Shown here one piece after another: positions 33,219 through 44,244 of a stretch of 64,000 nucleotides of DNA. Origin of the DNA: Agromyces humatus (GTDB lineage: Bacteria > Actinomycetota > Actinomycetes > Actinomycetales > Microbacteriaceae); assembly GCF_021228295.1 (NCBI RefSeq), contig NZ_JAJQPD010000001.1:186001-250000 (forward strand), read 5' to 3'. The notes under the pieces were generated by a model, which saw nothing but the letters and a program-made list of their open reading frames with translations, made no database searches and was not told where the DNA came from. Within the stretch, counting starts at the first letter, position 1. Each line of letters starts with the position of its first letter. Made by a program: the position numbers and the translations under genes.

Positions 33219-33790
33219 TACGAGCCGATGAAGGCGAGCGCCGCGTCGACGTTCGTGCCGAGCGTCTCGATGCTGTCGATCGTCACACGCGGAAGCGCAG
33301 ACGACGGGCCGGTCCACACGGCGTACCCCTCGAGGCTCTGCTCGACCGCACGCCAGGTCGTCTCCTCGAGGTGAGGAAGCCGGCGCTCGCGCTTCTCGAG
33401 TCGCGCGCGATGCAGCGCCTCATCTGAGCAGACGACCTCGATGACCCGAAGTCGCACGTCGGTGCGCTCGGCGAGGTCACGCCACTGCAATCGCGCTGCC
33501 TCGGCGGCGTTGACGGCGTCGACGATGACCGTGCGACCCGACTCGAGCTCTTTCTGGGCGATCTCCTCGGCAACGAGATACGCAGCGAGACCCGTCGGCT
33601 GGTCGGCGTCGATGCCGGCGCGCAGGATCGCGGACTCGATCGGATCGACCGACACGACCGTCGCACCGAGGCGGGCGCCGACGATCTCGGCGATCGTCGA
33701 CTTGCCCGCACCCGGCAATCCGGCCATGACGATGAGTTGGGTGACGCTCAGGTCACCGAACTGACGGTCGAACGGCTGCTCCCCCTGCAT
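33218..33790 (-). CDS. P-loop AAA kinase-like protein
   Basis: 190 residues from ATG 33790 with GAGGAG 7 nt upstream. Walker A is MAGLPGAGKSTIAE near 19-32; Walker B-like VIVDAVNAAEAARLQW near 90-105 and a lid with ARLEKRERRLPHLEETTW follow. It looks like the small nucleoside or polynucleotide kinase-like ATPases (gluconate kinase or Zeta-toxin-like fold) common in Actinobacteria. Substrate unknown. It starts 10 nt after atpC on the same strand with no terminator between, so it may be transcribed with the ATP synthase genes. No antitoxin gene accompanies it, which argues against a Zeta toxin. Confidence 0.75.
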   Translation of the reverse strand: MQGEQPFDRQFGDLSVTQLIVMAGLPGAGKSTIAEIVGARLGATVVSVDPIESAILRAGIDADQPTGLAAYLVAEEIAQKELESGRTVIVDAVNAAEAARLQWRDLAERTDVRLRVIEVVCSDEALHRARLEKRERRLPHLEETTWRAVEQSLEGYAVWTGPSSALPRVTIDSIETLGTNVDAALAFIGS

Positions 33791-33800
33791 CCGTGACTCC

Positions 33801-34061
33801 TCAGGCGAGTTCGGCGCGCGAGGCCACGACCTGCACGGAGTTCGACTGCACCGACAGGAAGCCCTCTTCTGCGTTCGCGGTGATCTTCTCACCACCAGGG
33901 AGCGTGACGCGCACCTCACCGCCGGCGAGGATCGCAAGCAACGGCTCGTGGCCCGGCAGGATGCCGATCTCGCCTTCGGTGGTGCGAGCCACCACCATGG
34001 ACGCCTCGCCCGACCAGACTTCCTGGTCGGCCGAGACGACGCTCACGTTGAGGTCGGCCAT
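33801..34061 (-). CDS. atpC: F1Fo ATP synthase subunit epsilon
   Basis: 86 residues. ATG 34061 (MADLNVSVVSADQEVWSGEA) is chosen over the open extension that overlaps atpD. It is the N-terminal beta-sandwich only: TEGEIGILPGHEPLLAIL and EEGFLSVQSNSVQVVA. The C-terminal helical hairpin found in E. coli epsilon (about 138 residues) is absent, as in several actinobacterial short epsilons. AGGAGA in the end of atpD is its ribosome site. It is the last gene of the atp operon proper. Confidence 0.95.
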   Translation of the reverse strand: MADLNVSVVSADQEVWSGEASMVVARTTEGEIGILPGHEPLLAILAGGEVRVTLPGGEKITANAEEGFLSVQSNSVQVVASRAELA

Positions 34062-34063
34062 GC

Positions 34064-35545
<1,482 letters not shown>

Positions 35546-36442
35546 TTACTTCTTGGCGACGAGCGCGTCGGCGCCGCCCACGATCTCGGCGATCTGCTGC
35601 GTGATCTCGGCCTGGCGTGCCTCGTTTGCGAGGCGGGTGTAGTCGGTGATGAGCTTGTCGGCATTGTCGCTCGCCGACTTCATCGCCTTCTGGGTGGCTG
35701 CGTGCTTGGCCGCGGCCGACTGCAGGAGGGCGTTGAAGATGCGGCTCTCGATGTACACCGGCAGCAGCGCATCGAGCACGGTCTCGACGTCGGGCTCGAA
35801 CTCGTACAGCGGCAGGACCGTGGAGTCCGGCTCCTCGACGCCTTCGACGACCTCGAGCGGCAGCAGGCGCACGACCTCGGGGGTCTGCGTCATCATGCTC
35901 ACGAAGCGGTTGTAGACGACGTGGATCTCATCGACCCCGCCGTCGGACGCGTCGCGCAGGAACGCCTCGAGCACGGCCTCGGCCACGTCTTTGGCGAGGT
36001 CGAACTGGGGGTTCTCGGAGCTGCCGACCCACTGCCGCTCGGACGGACGACGGCGGAACTGGAAGTACCCCACCGCCTTGCGCCCGATCAGGAAGTAGAC
36101 GACCTCTTTGCCCTGCGACCGAAGCAGCTCGCTGAGCTCTTCTGCCTCGCGCAGCACCTGCGAGTTGAATGCACCCGCAAGGCCCCGGTCGGACGTAACA
36201 ACCAGTACCGCGGCGCGCTCGATCGACTCGGGCTCGGTCGTCAGCACGTGGTCGACGTTGGAGTACGTCGCGACCGCCGAGACGGCGCGCGTGATGGCGC
36301 GCGAGTACGGCGTCGAAGCCGTCACACGCGCCTGCGCCTTCTGGATGCGCGAGGCGGCGATGAGCTCCATCGCCTTGGTGATCTTCTTCGTCGTCTGGGC
36401 AGACTTGATCTTCTGCCGGTAGACCCGAAGTTGCGCTCCCAT
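35546..36442 (-). CDS. atpG: F1Fo ATP synthase subunit gamma
   Basis: 298 residues. It is the central rotor shaft. N-terminal helix [20 protein letters not shown] then [18 protein letters not shown]-terminal helix [20 protein letters not shown] then [21 protein letters not shown] is the gamma signature that inserts into the alpha3beta3 head. Between them lies [18 protein letters not shown]. The 45-nt gap upstream to atpA holds the ribosome site for atpG. Confidence 0.97.
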   Translation of the reverse strand: MGAQLRVYRQKIKSAQTTKKITKAMELIAASRIQKAQARVTASTPYSRAITRAVSAVATYSNVDHVLTTEPESIERAAVLVVTSDRGLAGAFNSQVLREAEELSELLRSQGKEVVYFLIGRKAVGYFQFRRRPSERQWVGSSENPQFDLAKDVAEAVLEAFLRDASDGGVDEIHVVYNRFVSMMTQTPEVVRLLPLEVVEGVEEPDSTVLPLYEFEPDVETVLDALLPVYIESRIFNALLQSAAAKHAATQKAMKSASDNADKLITDYTRLANEARQAEITQQIAEIVGGADALVAKK

Positions 36443-36487
36443 TTCTCTCCTGTATCGCTAGGGTTCGGTCGTCAATCGCGGAATCGC

Positions 36488-38128
<1,641 letters not shown>

Positions 38129-38159
38129 TGCCATTTCCTTTTCTGGGGCTGGCCCTTAT

Positions 38160-38176
38160 CTGTACAGGTTGTACAG
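38160..38176 (-). other. Hairpin in the atpH-atpA intercistronic region
   Basis: CTGTACA (38160-38166), loop ggt, TGTACAG (38170-38176): a perfect 7-bp inverted repeat in the unusually wide 94-nt gap between delta (1 copy per complex) and alpha (3 copies). In mRNA it could act as a processing or stability element for the downstream alpha-gamma-beta part. Function inferred from place only. Confidence 0.45.
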
Positions 38177-38222
38177 CTACTGGTCTGTCACGGCGCGGGA
38201 CGCCGGTCGTGATGGTCCGGCG

Positions 38223-39020
38223 TCAGCCGGCAAGCTTCTGCCTCAGCGAGCTGAGGCGGCTGGCGACGCTGCCGTCGAAGACGTCGTCGCCGATCTGCAC
38301 GCGAACCCCTCCGACGACGGCGGGATCGACGATGGTGTCGAATCGGATGCGGCGGCCGCCCGTCTGGGCGGTGAGCCCCTGCTCGAGACGCGCGAGCTGC
38401 GCGTCGCTGAGCGGCACGGCGGTCGTGACCATCGCGAGGTCGAATCCGCGCTGGTCGGCGACGACGGATGCCGCGTGGCGCAGCATCTCGCCGATGCGGC
38501 GGCCGCGCGGCTGCTGCACCAAGTGGCGCACGATGGACACGGTCGCCGGCGACGCCTTGCCGGTGAGGAGCCGATCGACGAGGACCGCCTTGGACGCGGA
38601 CGAACCGAGCTTGGAACCGAGTGCGAGTTCGAGTCCCGCATCGGAGGCGACGGTGCGCTGGACCGCGAAGAGTTCTGCGTCGATGTCGATGTCGTCGCCG
38701 GTGGCGTCGGCCGCCACGCGGATGCCGAGGTCTTCGACGCCGTCGAGGAAGTCGGCGCCGCTCGACCAGCGGCTCGACGCGGCGCTCACGAGGAGCGTGG
38801 CCGCATCGGTCGAGATCTTGCTGCCGAACACCGCGTCGACCAGCGCGCGCTTCTGCGCCGCGTCGGCCTCGTTGTCGATGAGTGCCGAGCGCAGCTGCGA
38901 CGTGCCGCTGATCGCGCGGACTGCGGCGAGGAGGTCGTTTGCGACCGACAGGTCGGCGCGGCCGAGTGCCGTCAGCGCATCGCGCGTGCCGGTCATGGCC
39001 TCTCTCGTAGCGCTACCCAT
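38223..39020 (-). CDS. atpH: F1Fo ATP synthase subunit delta
   Basis: 265 residues, near the 260-270 usual for actinobacterial delta and longer than E. coli (177). Delta joins F1 to the peripheral stalk. The conserved N-terminal helical bundle (LRSALIDNEADAAQKRALVD) and the C-terminal VDPAVVGGVRVQIGDDVFDGSVASRL are visible. ATG 39020 lies 3 nt after atpF. Fusion with a second b-like domain, as in mycobacteria, is not seen. Confidence 0.95.
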   Translation of the reverse strand: MGSATREAMTGTRDALTALGRADLSVANDLLAAVRAISGTSQLRSALIDNEADAAQKRALVDAVFGSKISTDAATLLVSAASSRWSSGADFLDGVEDLGIRVAADATGDDIDIDAELFAVQRTVASDAGLELALGSKLGSSASKAVLVDRLLTGKASPATVSIVRHLVQQPRGRRIGEMLRHAASVVADQRGFDLAMVTTAVPLSDAQLARLEQGLTAQTGGRRIRFDTIVDPAVVGGVRVQIGDDVFDGSVASRLSSLRQKLAG

Positions 39021-39023
39021 GGA

Positions 39024-39584
39024 CTACTTCTTCCCTCCGGCGGTGGCCTCGGAGGCCTCCAGGTCGGCGAGGAACCGGTCGACCACTGCGGCGGCCTTCG
39101 TGTCGTCGGTGAGCGACTCGCCGATGACACCCGACGCCAGGTCGATCGCGAGCGTGCCGACCTCGGAGCGCAGCGAGACGAGTGCCGACTGGCGCTCGGC
39201 GTCGATCTGCGCCTGCGCGCTCGCCGTGACGCGCGCCGCTTCGGTCGTGGCGGCCACTTTGGCCTCGGCGACGATCTTCTTGCCGTCTTCGCGAGCGGTC
39301 TCGCGGATGCGGCCGGCCTCGGTGCGAGCGTCGGCGAGCTGGGCGGTGTACTCCTCGAGCGCCGCCTCGGCCTTGCGCTGTGCCTCGTCGGCCTTCGCGA
39401 TGTTGCCTTCGATCGCCTCGCCGCGCTCATCGAGCAGCTTCTGCACGCGCGGCAGCACGTACTTCCAGAAGAAGATGAGGATGATGACGAAGGCGACCGC
39501 CGACCAGATGATGTCGTACGGCGCGGGAAGGAGCGGGTTGATGCTCTCTTCTTCAGTCGCCGCAGTCACGATTGCCTGGAGCAT
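39024..39584 (-). CDS. atpF: F1Fo ATP synthase subunit b
   Basis: 186 residues. A hydrophilic N-terminus is followed by one membrane helix (YDIIWSAVAFVIILIFFWKYV, about 23-43) and a long charged coiled coil (KLLDERGEAIEGNIAKADEA and on, Ala/Glu/Lys/Arg-rich) typical of the stator b subunit. A single b gene is present, so b is a homodimer. Confidence 0.95.
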   Translation of the reverse strand: MLQAIVTAATEEESINPLLPAPYDIIWSAVAFVIILIFFWKYVLPRVQKLLDERGEAIEGNIAKADEAQRKAEAALEEYTAQLADARTEAGRIRETAREDGKKIVAEAKVAATTEAARVTASAQAQIDAERQSALVSLRSEVGTLAIDLASGVIGESLTDDTKAAAVVDRFLADLEASEATAGGKK

Positions 39585-39613
39585 TGGTACCTCGGTGTCT
39601 CGTCAGGGGGTGA

Positions 39614-39892
<279 letters not shown>

Positions 39893-40693
39893 TTAGTGTT
39901 CTTCGGCCAGCGCCAGCTGGATGTACACGGCCGAGAGCAGGGTGAAGACGTAGGCCTGCAGCACTGCGACGAGCAGTTCGAACAGCGTGAACGCCAGGCC
40001 GAACGCGAAGGTGCCGATGCTGAACAGGCTCCAGAGGCCGCCGGCCGTGAAGATGAAGAACTGCGTGGCCGAGAAGCAGAGCACGAGCAGCATGTGCCCG
40101 GCGACCATGTTCATCAGCAGTCGCAGCGCGAGCGTGATCGGCCGGAGGATGAACGTCGAGACGAACTCGATGGGCGTGACGACGATGTAGAGGTACCACG
40201 GCACGCCCGACGGGAACAGCGAGTTCTTGAAGAACGCACCCGGGTGCTTCTTGACGCCCGCGTAGATGAACGCGACGTAGGAGATGAGGGCGAGGAACAG
40301 CGGGAAGCCGATGACCGAGCTGCCCGCGATATTGAGGCCGGGGATGATGCCGGTCAGGTTCATCGCGAGGATCAGGAAGAACAGCGTCGTGAGCAGCGGC
40401 AGGAATCGCTTGCCGTCGCGCGTGCCCAGCGTGTCGTACACCATGTTGTTGCGCACGAAGTCGAGCGCGAGCTCGGCGAGGCTCTGCCCGCGGCCCGGGA
40501 CGAGCTTCATGCGTCGGGTCGCGAGCCAGAAGAGCAGGATGAGGACCGCGACGACGAGGAACCGGATGAGGATGATGCGGTTGACCTCGAACGGGGTGCC
40601 TTCGAAGAAGATCACCGGCGGGAAGAAGTCGGCCAGCGAAGGACCGTGGAACTCTCCCGAACCACCTTCTTCGGAGGTCGCGAACGGGAGCAT
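39893..40693 (-). CDS. atpB: F1Fo ATP synthase subunit a
   Basis: 266 residues with five or six membrane helices. The essential Arg is in ITLALRLLMNMVAGH, facing the c ring. Other family blocks: FLPLLTTLFFLILAMNLTGIIPG and AVLQAYVFTLLSAVYIQLALAEEH at the C-terminus. It is the first Fo gene; the 114-bp gap upstream to the atpI-like gene probably holds a promoter. Confidence 0.97.
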   Translation of the reverse strand: MLPFATSEEGGSGEFHGPSLADFFPPVIFFEGTPFEVNRIILIRFLVVAVLILLFWLATRRMKLVPGRGQSLAELALDFVRNNMVYDTLGTRDGKRFLPLLTTLFFLILAMNLTGIIPGLNIAGSSVIGFPLFLALISYVAFIYAGVKKHPGAFFKNSLFPSGVPWYLYIVVTPIEFVSTFILRPITLALRLLMNMVAGHMLLVLCFSATQFFIFTAGGLWSLFSIGTFAFGLAFTLFELLVAVLQAYVFTLLSAVYIQLALAEEH

Positions 40694-40773
40694 GTGAACG
40701 AGAGCGTTACCTAGCAGCGCTGTCTCCAGTTTCGGGCGTGTCGTGACGCGTCAAGAAGGGGGGATCGCGTTCG

Positions 40774-40779
40774 ACTCTA
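40774..40779 (-). promoter_or_regulatory. Putative -10 box of the atp operon (TAGAGT)
   Basis: TAGAGT on the minus strand (40779-40774) fits TAnnnT and lies about 80 nt upstream of atpB, in the only sizeable gap before the Fo genes. A matching -35 box is not clear, so this is tentative. Confidence 0.3.
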
Positions 40780-40807
40780 GCAAGAAGATGTGTCGATCAC
40801 CGAATCG

Positions 40808-41317
40808 TCAGGGGTTGGAATCAGGTGCCTGGGGGCCCGGCAGATCCACGTCGCTGACATAGGGCACGCGCGCGTTGCGGAACGCGAGGACGTCGACCAC
40901 GAGGCTGCCGATGACGGCGACGACGATCGTGATGAAGAACACGTACGGGTCGATGAATTCCTGGCGGCTCACGAAGAGCACCGCGACGAAGAAGACGAGC
41001 AGCTTCGCCAGCCACCCCCCGAGCACGATGCCGAAGAAGACCGTGGAGAACATCTGCCCCTTTGCGACGTGCGACGCGATGAGCACCGTGGCCGCGGTGA
41101 GGCCGAAGAACACGACCGTGAGCACCGCGGCGATGAGCGCGCTCGTGAGCCCGGGAATGCCGGCGACCAGGTAGCCGACGATCGACCCCACGACGGCGAG
41201 CCCCACGGCGAGGATGCCTCCGTAGACCAGGGCCCGCCGGAGGATCGGCGCGACCGCCGGGGTCGTGGAAGCCTGGGGGCGGCCGTCGGCGGGTGTGCCG
41301 GGAAGTGCGTCGGTCAT
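40808..41317 (-). CDS. AtpI-like small membrane protein
   Basis: 169 residues from an ATG overlapping the wecA-like stop (ATGA). Four hydrophobic helices: LRRALVYGGILAVGLAVVGS, LTSALIAAVLTVVFFGLTAA, STVFFGIVLGGWLAKLLVFF and VFFITIVVAVIGSLVVDVLA. Its place between a WecA-like gene and atpB is the usual place of the poorly conserved ATP synthase protein I, thought to help c-ring assembly or ion supply. Assignment rests on size, topology and position. Confidence 0.7.
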   Translation of the reverse strand: MTDALPGTPADGRPQASTTPAVAPILRRALVYGGILAVGLAVVGSIVGYLVAGIPGLTSALIAAVLTVVFFGLTAATVLIASHVAKGQMFSTVFFGIVLGGWLAKLLVFFVAVLFVSRQEFIDPYVFFITIVVAVIGSLVVDVLAFRNARVPYVSDVDLPGPQAPDSNP

Positions 41318-42516
41318 CGTGCTCCTGAGTCGGGTTCGCCTGATTCTACCGACCCGGCATGTGCGGCTTCTGCGGCCACCGTGAGCCGCTTGCGACGACC
41401 GAGCGGCGCCAGCGTGATCGCGGCACACACGAGGAAGCCGATGGCGATCAGGACGAACGCCCACATCGAGTCGATGCCGAAGTAGACGGGGAACACGTAG
41501 GTGAGCAGGCACCCGATCGAGGCGACGGCGGTCCAGCCGTAGAAGATGAGCACGGCGTTCAGGTGCGAGTGGCCCATGTCGAGCAGCCGGTGGTGCAGGT
41601 GCTTGCGGTCGGCGGCGAACGGCGACTTGCCGGCGCGCAAGCGCCGCACGACGGCGAGGCCGAAGTCGAGCAGCGGGATGATGAGCACGAGGAACGGCAG
41701 CAGGATCGGGATGAACGCCGCGAACAGCTGGTCGAACCCGACGCCGGTCGGGTTGAGCTGCCCCGTGACCGCGATCGCCGCGGTCGACATGAGCAGTCCG
41801 ATGAGCATCGAGCCCGCGTCGCCCATGAAGAGCTTCGCGGGATGCCAGTTCAGCGGCAGGAACCCGGCACAGGCGCCGACGAGCACGATCGCGAGCAGCG
41901 ACGCGAGGTTGAAGTAGTTGAGCGGCGACGTCTGTTGCACGAGCAGGTAGGTGTAGAGGAAGAACACGCCGTTGGCGATGAGCGCGACGCCGGCGACGAG
42001 CCCGTCGAGTCCGTCGATGAAGTTGATGGCGTTCATGACGAGCACGATCGTGAAGACCGTGAGCGTCACGCTCACCCACGACGGGATGAGGGTGATGCCG
42101 CCGATCGGCAGCGACACGATCGACACGCCCTGCCATGCGATGAGCCCGGCCGCGAGGAACTGGCCGGCGAGCTTCGTGGTCCAGTCGAGGTCCCAGATGT
42201 CGTCGGCGACGCCGATGAGCACGATGAGCAGCGCGGCGCCCAGGATGGCGAGCATCTGGCCGGGATTCTGGAAGATGATCGCGACGTTCGAGAACCGCGA
42301 CGATCCGAGCGTCGAGACGAACGCGGCCGCGCCGATCGCCACGACGATGCCGACGAACATCGCGATGCCGCCGAGCCTGGGCGTCGGGCGCGTATGCACG
42401 TCGCGCTCGCGGATCTTCGGGTAGAGCCGGTATTTCAGGCTCAGCTTCCAGACGAGGATCGATCCGCCGAACGTCACGAGCGCGGTGAGCAGCGCGAGCA
42501 GCAGGAAGAGGGTCAT
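41314..42516 (-). CDS. MraY/WecA-family undecaprenyl-phosphate sugar-1-phosphate transferase
   Basis: 400 residues, ten or eleven hydrophobic helices. It transfers a sugar-1-phosphate (probably GlcNAc) from a UDP-sugar to undecaprenyl phosphate at the inner leaflet, starting cell-wall glycopolymer synthesis. Catalytic motifs: VADDIWDLDW (Asp pair), NAINFIDGLDGLVAG, LFMGDAGSMLIG and the His-rich loop RKHLHHRLLDMGHS. This loop and position between sua5 and atpI match actinobacterial WecA/TagO-like proteins rather than MraY. It overlaps both neighbours by 4 bp. Confidence 0.9.
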   Translation of the reverse strand: MTLFLLLALLTALVTFGGSILVWKLSLKYRLYPKIRERDVHTRPTPRLGGIAMFVGIVVAIGAAAFVSTLGSSRFSNVAIIFQNPGQMLAILGAALLIVLIGVADDIWDLDWTTKLAGQFLAAGLIAWQGVSIVSLPIGGITLIPSWVSVTLTVFTIVLVMNAINFIDGLDGLVAGVALIANGVFFLYTYLLVQQTSPLNYFNLASLLAIVLVGACAGFLPLNWHPAKLFMGDAGSMLIGLLMSTAAIAVTGQLNPTGVGFDQLFAAFIPILLPFLVLIIPLLDFGLAVVRRLRAGKSPFAADRKHLHHRLLDMGHSHLNAVLIFYGWTAVASIGCLLTYVFPVYFGIDSMWAFVLIAIGFLVCAAITLAPLGRRKRLTVAAEAAHAGSVESGEPDSGAR

Positions 42517-43340
42517 GAGGCGGCGGAGCCTGCTTCGTCGCCTGCGGTCGCCGCGTCGGATGCCGCGGGGTCGGATGCCGCGGGGTCGGATGCCGCGGGG
42601 TCGGTGTCGGATGCCGCGGACTCGGCCTCGGTGCCCGGCGCAGCACCCTCGGGCGCGAGCATCTGTTCCCCCACGACCGCCACGATGCGTTCGCGCGAGA
42701 TGACGCCCGCGCGCACGATGCGCAGCATCCCCTCGCCGTCGTGGATGCCGGTGGCGTCGACGATCGTCGACGAGGTGTCGCCGGGCCGCTCGCCGATGGC
42801 CTCGTAGGACTCGCCGGCCGGTCCGCCGTCGAGGTACACGGCGACGTGCTCGCCGAGCATCTGCTCGGCCTGGGCGGCCGTGGTCGCCGACGGCATGCCC
42901 GACAGGTTCGCCGACGATACCGCGAGGGGGCCGGTCTCGGCGAGCAGTTCGAGCGCGATCGGGTTGGCGGGCATGCGCAGCGCCACGGTGCCGCGCGTCT
43001 CGCCGAGGTCCCATTGCAGCGACGGCTGCGCCCGCAGGATCACCGTGAGCCCGCCGGGCCAGAACTCGGCCACGAGTTGCCGCACGACCTCGGGGATCTC
43101 GGTCGCGAGCGCGTCGAGGGTCGGGATGCCGGGGATGAGCACGGGCGGCGGCGCGGTGCGTTCACGCCCCTTGGCGGCGAGGAGTCCGGCGACGGCCTGG
43201 GCGCTGAACGCATCGGCGGCGACGCCGTACACCGTGTCGGTCGGGATCACGACGAGCTGCCCCCGGCCGATGGCACCTCTCGCGAGTCGCATGCCGGTGA
43301 GCAGTTGGGAGTCGACCGAGCAGTCGAAGATGGCAGTCAT
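42513..43340 (-). CDS. L-threonylcarbamoyladenylate synthase (Sua5/YrdC/TsaC)
   Basis: 275 residues. It makes threonylcarbamoyl-AMP from Thr, bicarbonate and ATP for the t6A37 tRNA modification. YrdC features: GQLVVIPTDTVYGVAADAF near 28-46, AAKGRERTAPPPVLIPG, VALRMPANPIALELL and AVSSANLSGMPS. Residues from about 233 to the end are a low-complexity Ala/Ser/Asp tail (AASDPAASDPAASD) encoded by 15-bp tandem repeats, not a Sua5 domain. Usually this gene follows prmC; here an ABC exporter and a TetR gene separate them. Confidence 0.92.
   Translation of the reverse strand: MTAIFDCSVDSQLLTGMRLARGAIGRGQLVVIPTDTVYGVAADAFSAQAVAGLLAAKGRERTAPPPVLIPGIPTLDALATEIPEVVRQLVAEFWPGGLTVILRAQPSLQWDLGETRGTVALRMPANPIALELLAETGPLAVSSANLSGMPSATTAAQAEQMLGEHVAVYLDGGPAGESYEAIGERPGDTSSTIVDATGIHDGEGMLRIVRAGVISRERIVAVVGEQMLAPEGAAPGTEAESAASDTDPAASDPAASDPAASDAATAGDEAGSAAS
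42556..42619. repeat. 15-bp tandem repeat in the 3' end of sua5
   Basis: The unit tcggatgccgcgggg occurs three times exactly (42556-42570, 42571-42585, 42586-42600); after a 6-nt remnant a partial fourth copy lies at 42607-42619. It encodes the Ala-Ala-Ser-Asp-Pro tail. The length is a multiple of three, so copy changes keep the frame. Confidence 0.85.
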
Positions 43341-43356
43341 GACCTGCCGATTCTAG

Positions 43357-43394
43357 ACCAGCCCGGCAGGGCGGGAACCAGCCCGGCAGGGCGG
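43357..43394. repeat. 18-bp direct repeat upstream of sua5
   Basis: accagcccggcagggcgg occurs at 43357-43374 and 43377-43394, two bases apart, in the 106-bp gap between sua5 and the ABC permease gene, just next to the terminator hairpin. It looks like a local duplication. Confidence 0.7.
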
Positions 43395-43430
43395 CGGATG
43401 CCTCGGGCGGCGTCGAGCCCGAGGCATCCG
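43395..43430 (-). terminator. Hairpin downstream of the ABC exporter operon
   Basis: CGGATGCCTCGGG (43395-43407) and its exact complement (43418-43430) form a 13-bp stem with a 10-nt loop, 17 nt past the permease stop on the minus strand. There is no T run. It separates the exporter genes from sua5, so sua5 should have its own promoter. Confidence 0.7.
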
Positions 43431-43446
43431 ACCGTTTGCGGATCGC

Positions 43447-44244
43447 TCAGCGACGACCCGCCTTGCGACGGAACAGCCACGCGCCCCAGACGGCCGCGAC
43501 GATGATGATGACCACGCACCAGCCGACCGCCCACCAGGCCGAGTCGCCCATCGGCGTGCCGAGCAGGAGCGAGCGGATCGTCTCGATCACCGGGGTGATG
43601 GGCTGGTTCTCCGCGATCCACTGCAGCCATTCGGGCATGGTGTCGACGGGCACGAATGCGCTCGACACGTAGGGCAGGAACAGCAGGATGAATCCGTAGC
43701 CGCTCGCGGCGTCGGGGCTCGACGCGGCGAGGCCGATCGCCGAGAACAGGTACGTGATCGCGAGGATGTACAGCGTGATCACCCCGAACACCGCGACCCA
43801 TTCGACGAACGACGCCGACGGGCGGAAGCCGACGAGTAGCGCGGCCGCGACCACGACGGCGGTCGCGAGCAGGTTGCGGGCGAGGCTCGCGACGACGTGC
43901 CCGGTGAGCACGGCGCCGCTGCGCAACGGCATGGTGCGGAACCGGTCGATGATGCCAGTGGTCATGTCGCGCGACACCGCGACCGCGGTGGATGCGGCGC
44001 CGAATCCCGCGCAGAGCAGGATGATGCCGGGTACGACGTAGTCGACGTAGCCGCCCGACGGGTCGATCGCGTTGCCGAAGATGAAGGTGAACATCAGCAT
44101 GAGCATCACGGGCAGCACGACCGCCATGAGGAGCGCCTCGACATCGCGGATCGAGTGGATCAGGCTGCGGGTGATGAACGTCGACTCGGCGGTGAAGCCA
44201 CGAAGTCGCGGCCGGGTGGCGGTGAGCGTGGTCATGGCGGTCAC
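43447..44244 (-). CDS. ABC-2 type transporter permease (DrrB-like)
   Basis: 265 residues from a GTG overlapping the ATPase stop (GTGA). Six hydrophobic helices; the family-typical block is VSRDMTTGIIDRFRTMPLRSGAVLTGHV, and VDTMPEWLQWIAENQPITPVIET precedes the last helices. It forms an export channel with the adjacent ATPase. Such pairs export drugs or envelope lipids; substrate unknown. The pair is divergent from a TetR regulator. Confidence 0.88.
   Translation of the reverse strand: MTAMTTLTATRPRLRGFTAESTFITRSLIHSIRDVEALLMAVVLPVMLMLMFTFIFGNAIDPSGGYVDYVVPGIILLCAGFGAASTAVAVSRDMTTGIIDRFRTMPLRSGAVLTGHVVASLARNLLATAVVVAAALLVGFRPSASFVEWVAVFGVITLYILAITYLFSAIGLAASSPDAASGYGFILLFLPYVSSAFVPVDTMPEWLQWIAENQPITPVIETIRSLLLGTPMGDSAWWAVGWCVVIIIVAAVWGAWLFRRKAGRR

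Noticed and set aside
33218-33790. Zeta-toxin of a toxin-antitoxin pair
   Set aside because: No small antitoxin gene is adjacent, and the neighbours are atpC and yaaA; a generic P-loop kinase is the safer call.
42556-42619. CRISPR-like repeats
   Set aside because: Units are 15 bp, adjacent and in frame inside sua5, with no spacers; the rho repeats are the same kind of coding low complexity.
43357-43430. Transposon end or attachment site
   Set aside because: The direct repeat is 18 bp with two copies next to a terminator hairpin; no recombinase gene or tRNA lies nearby.
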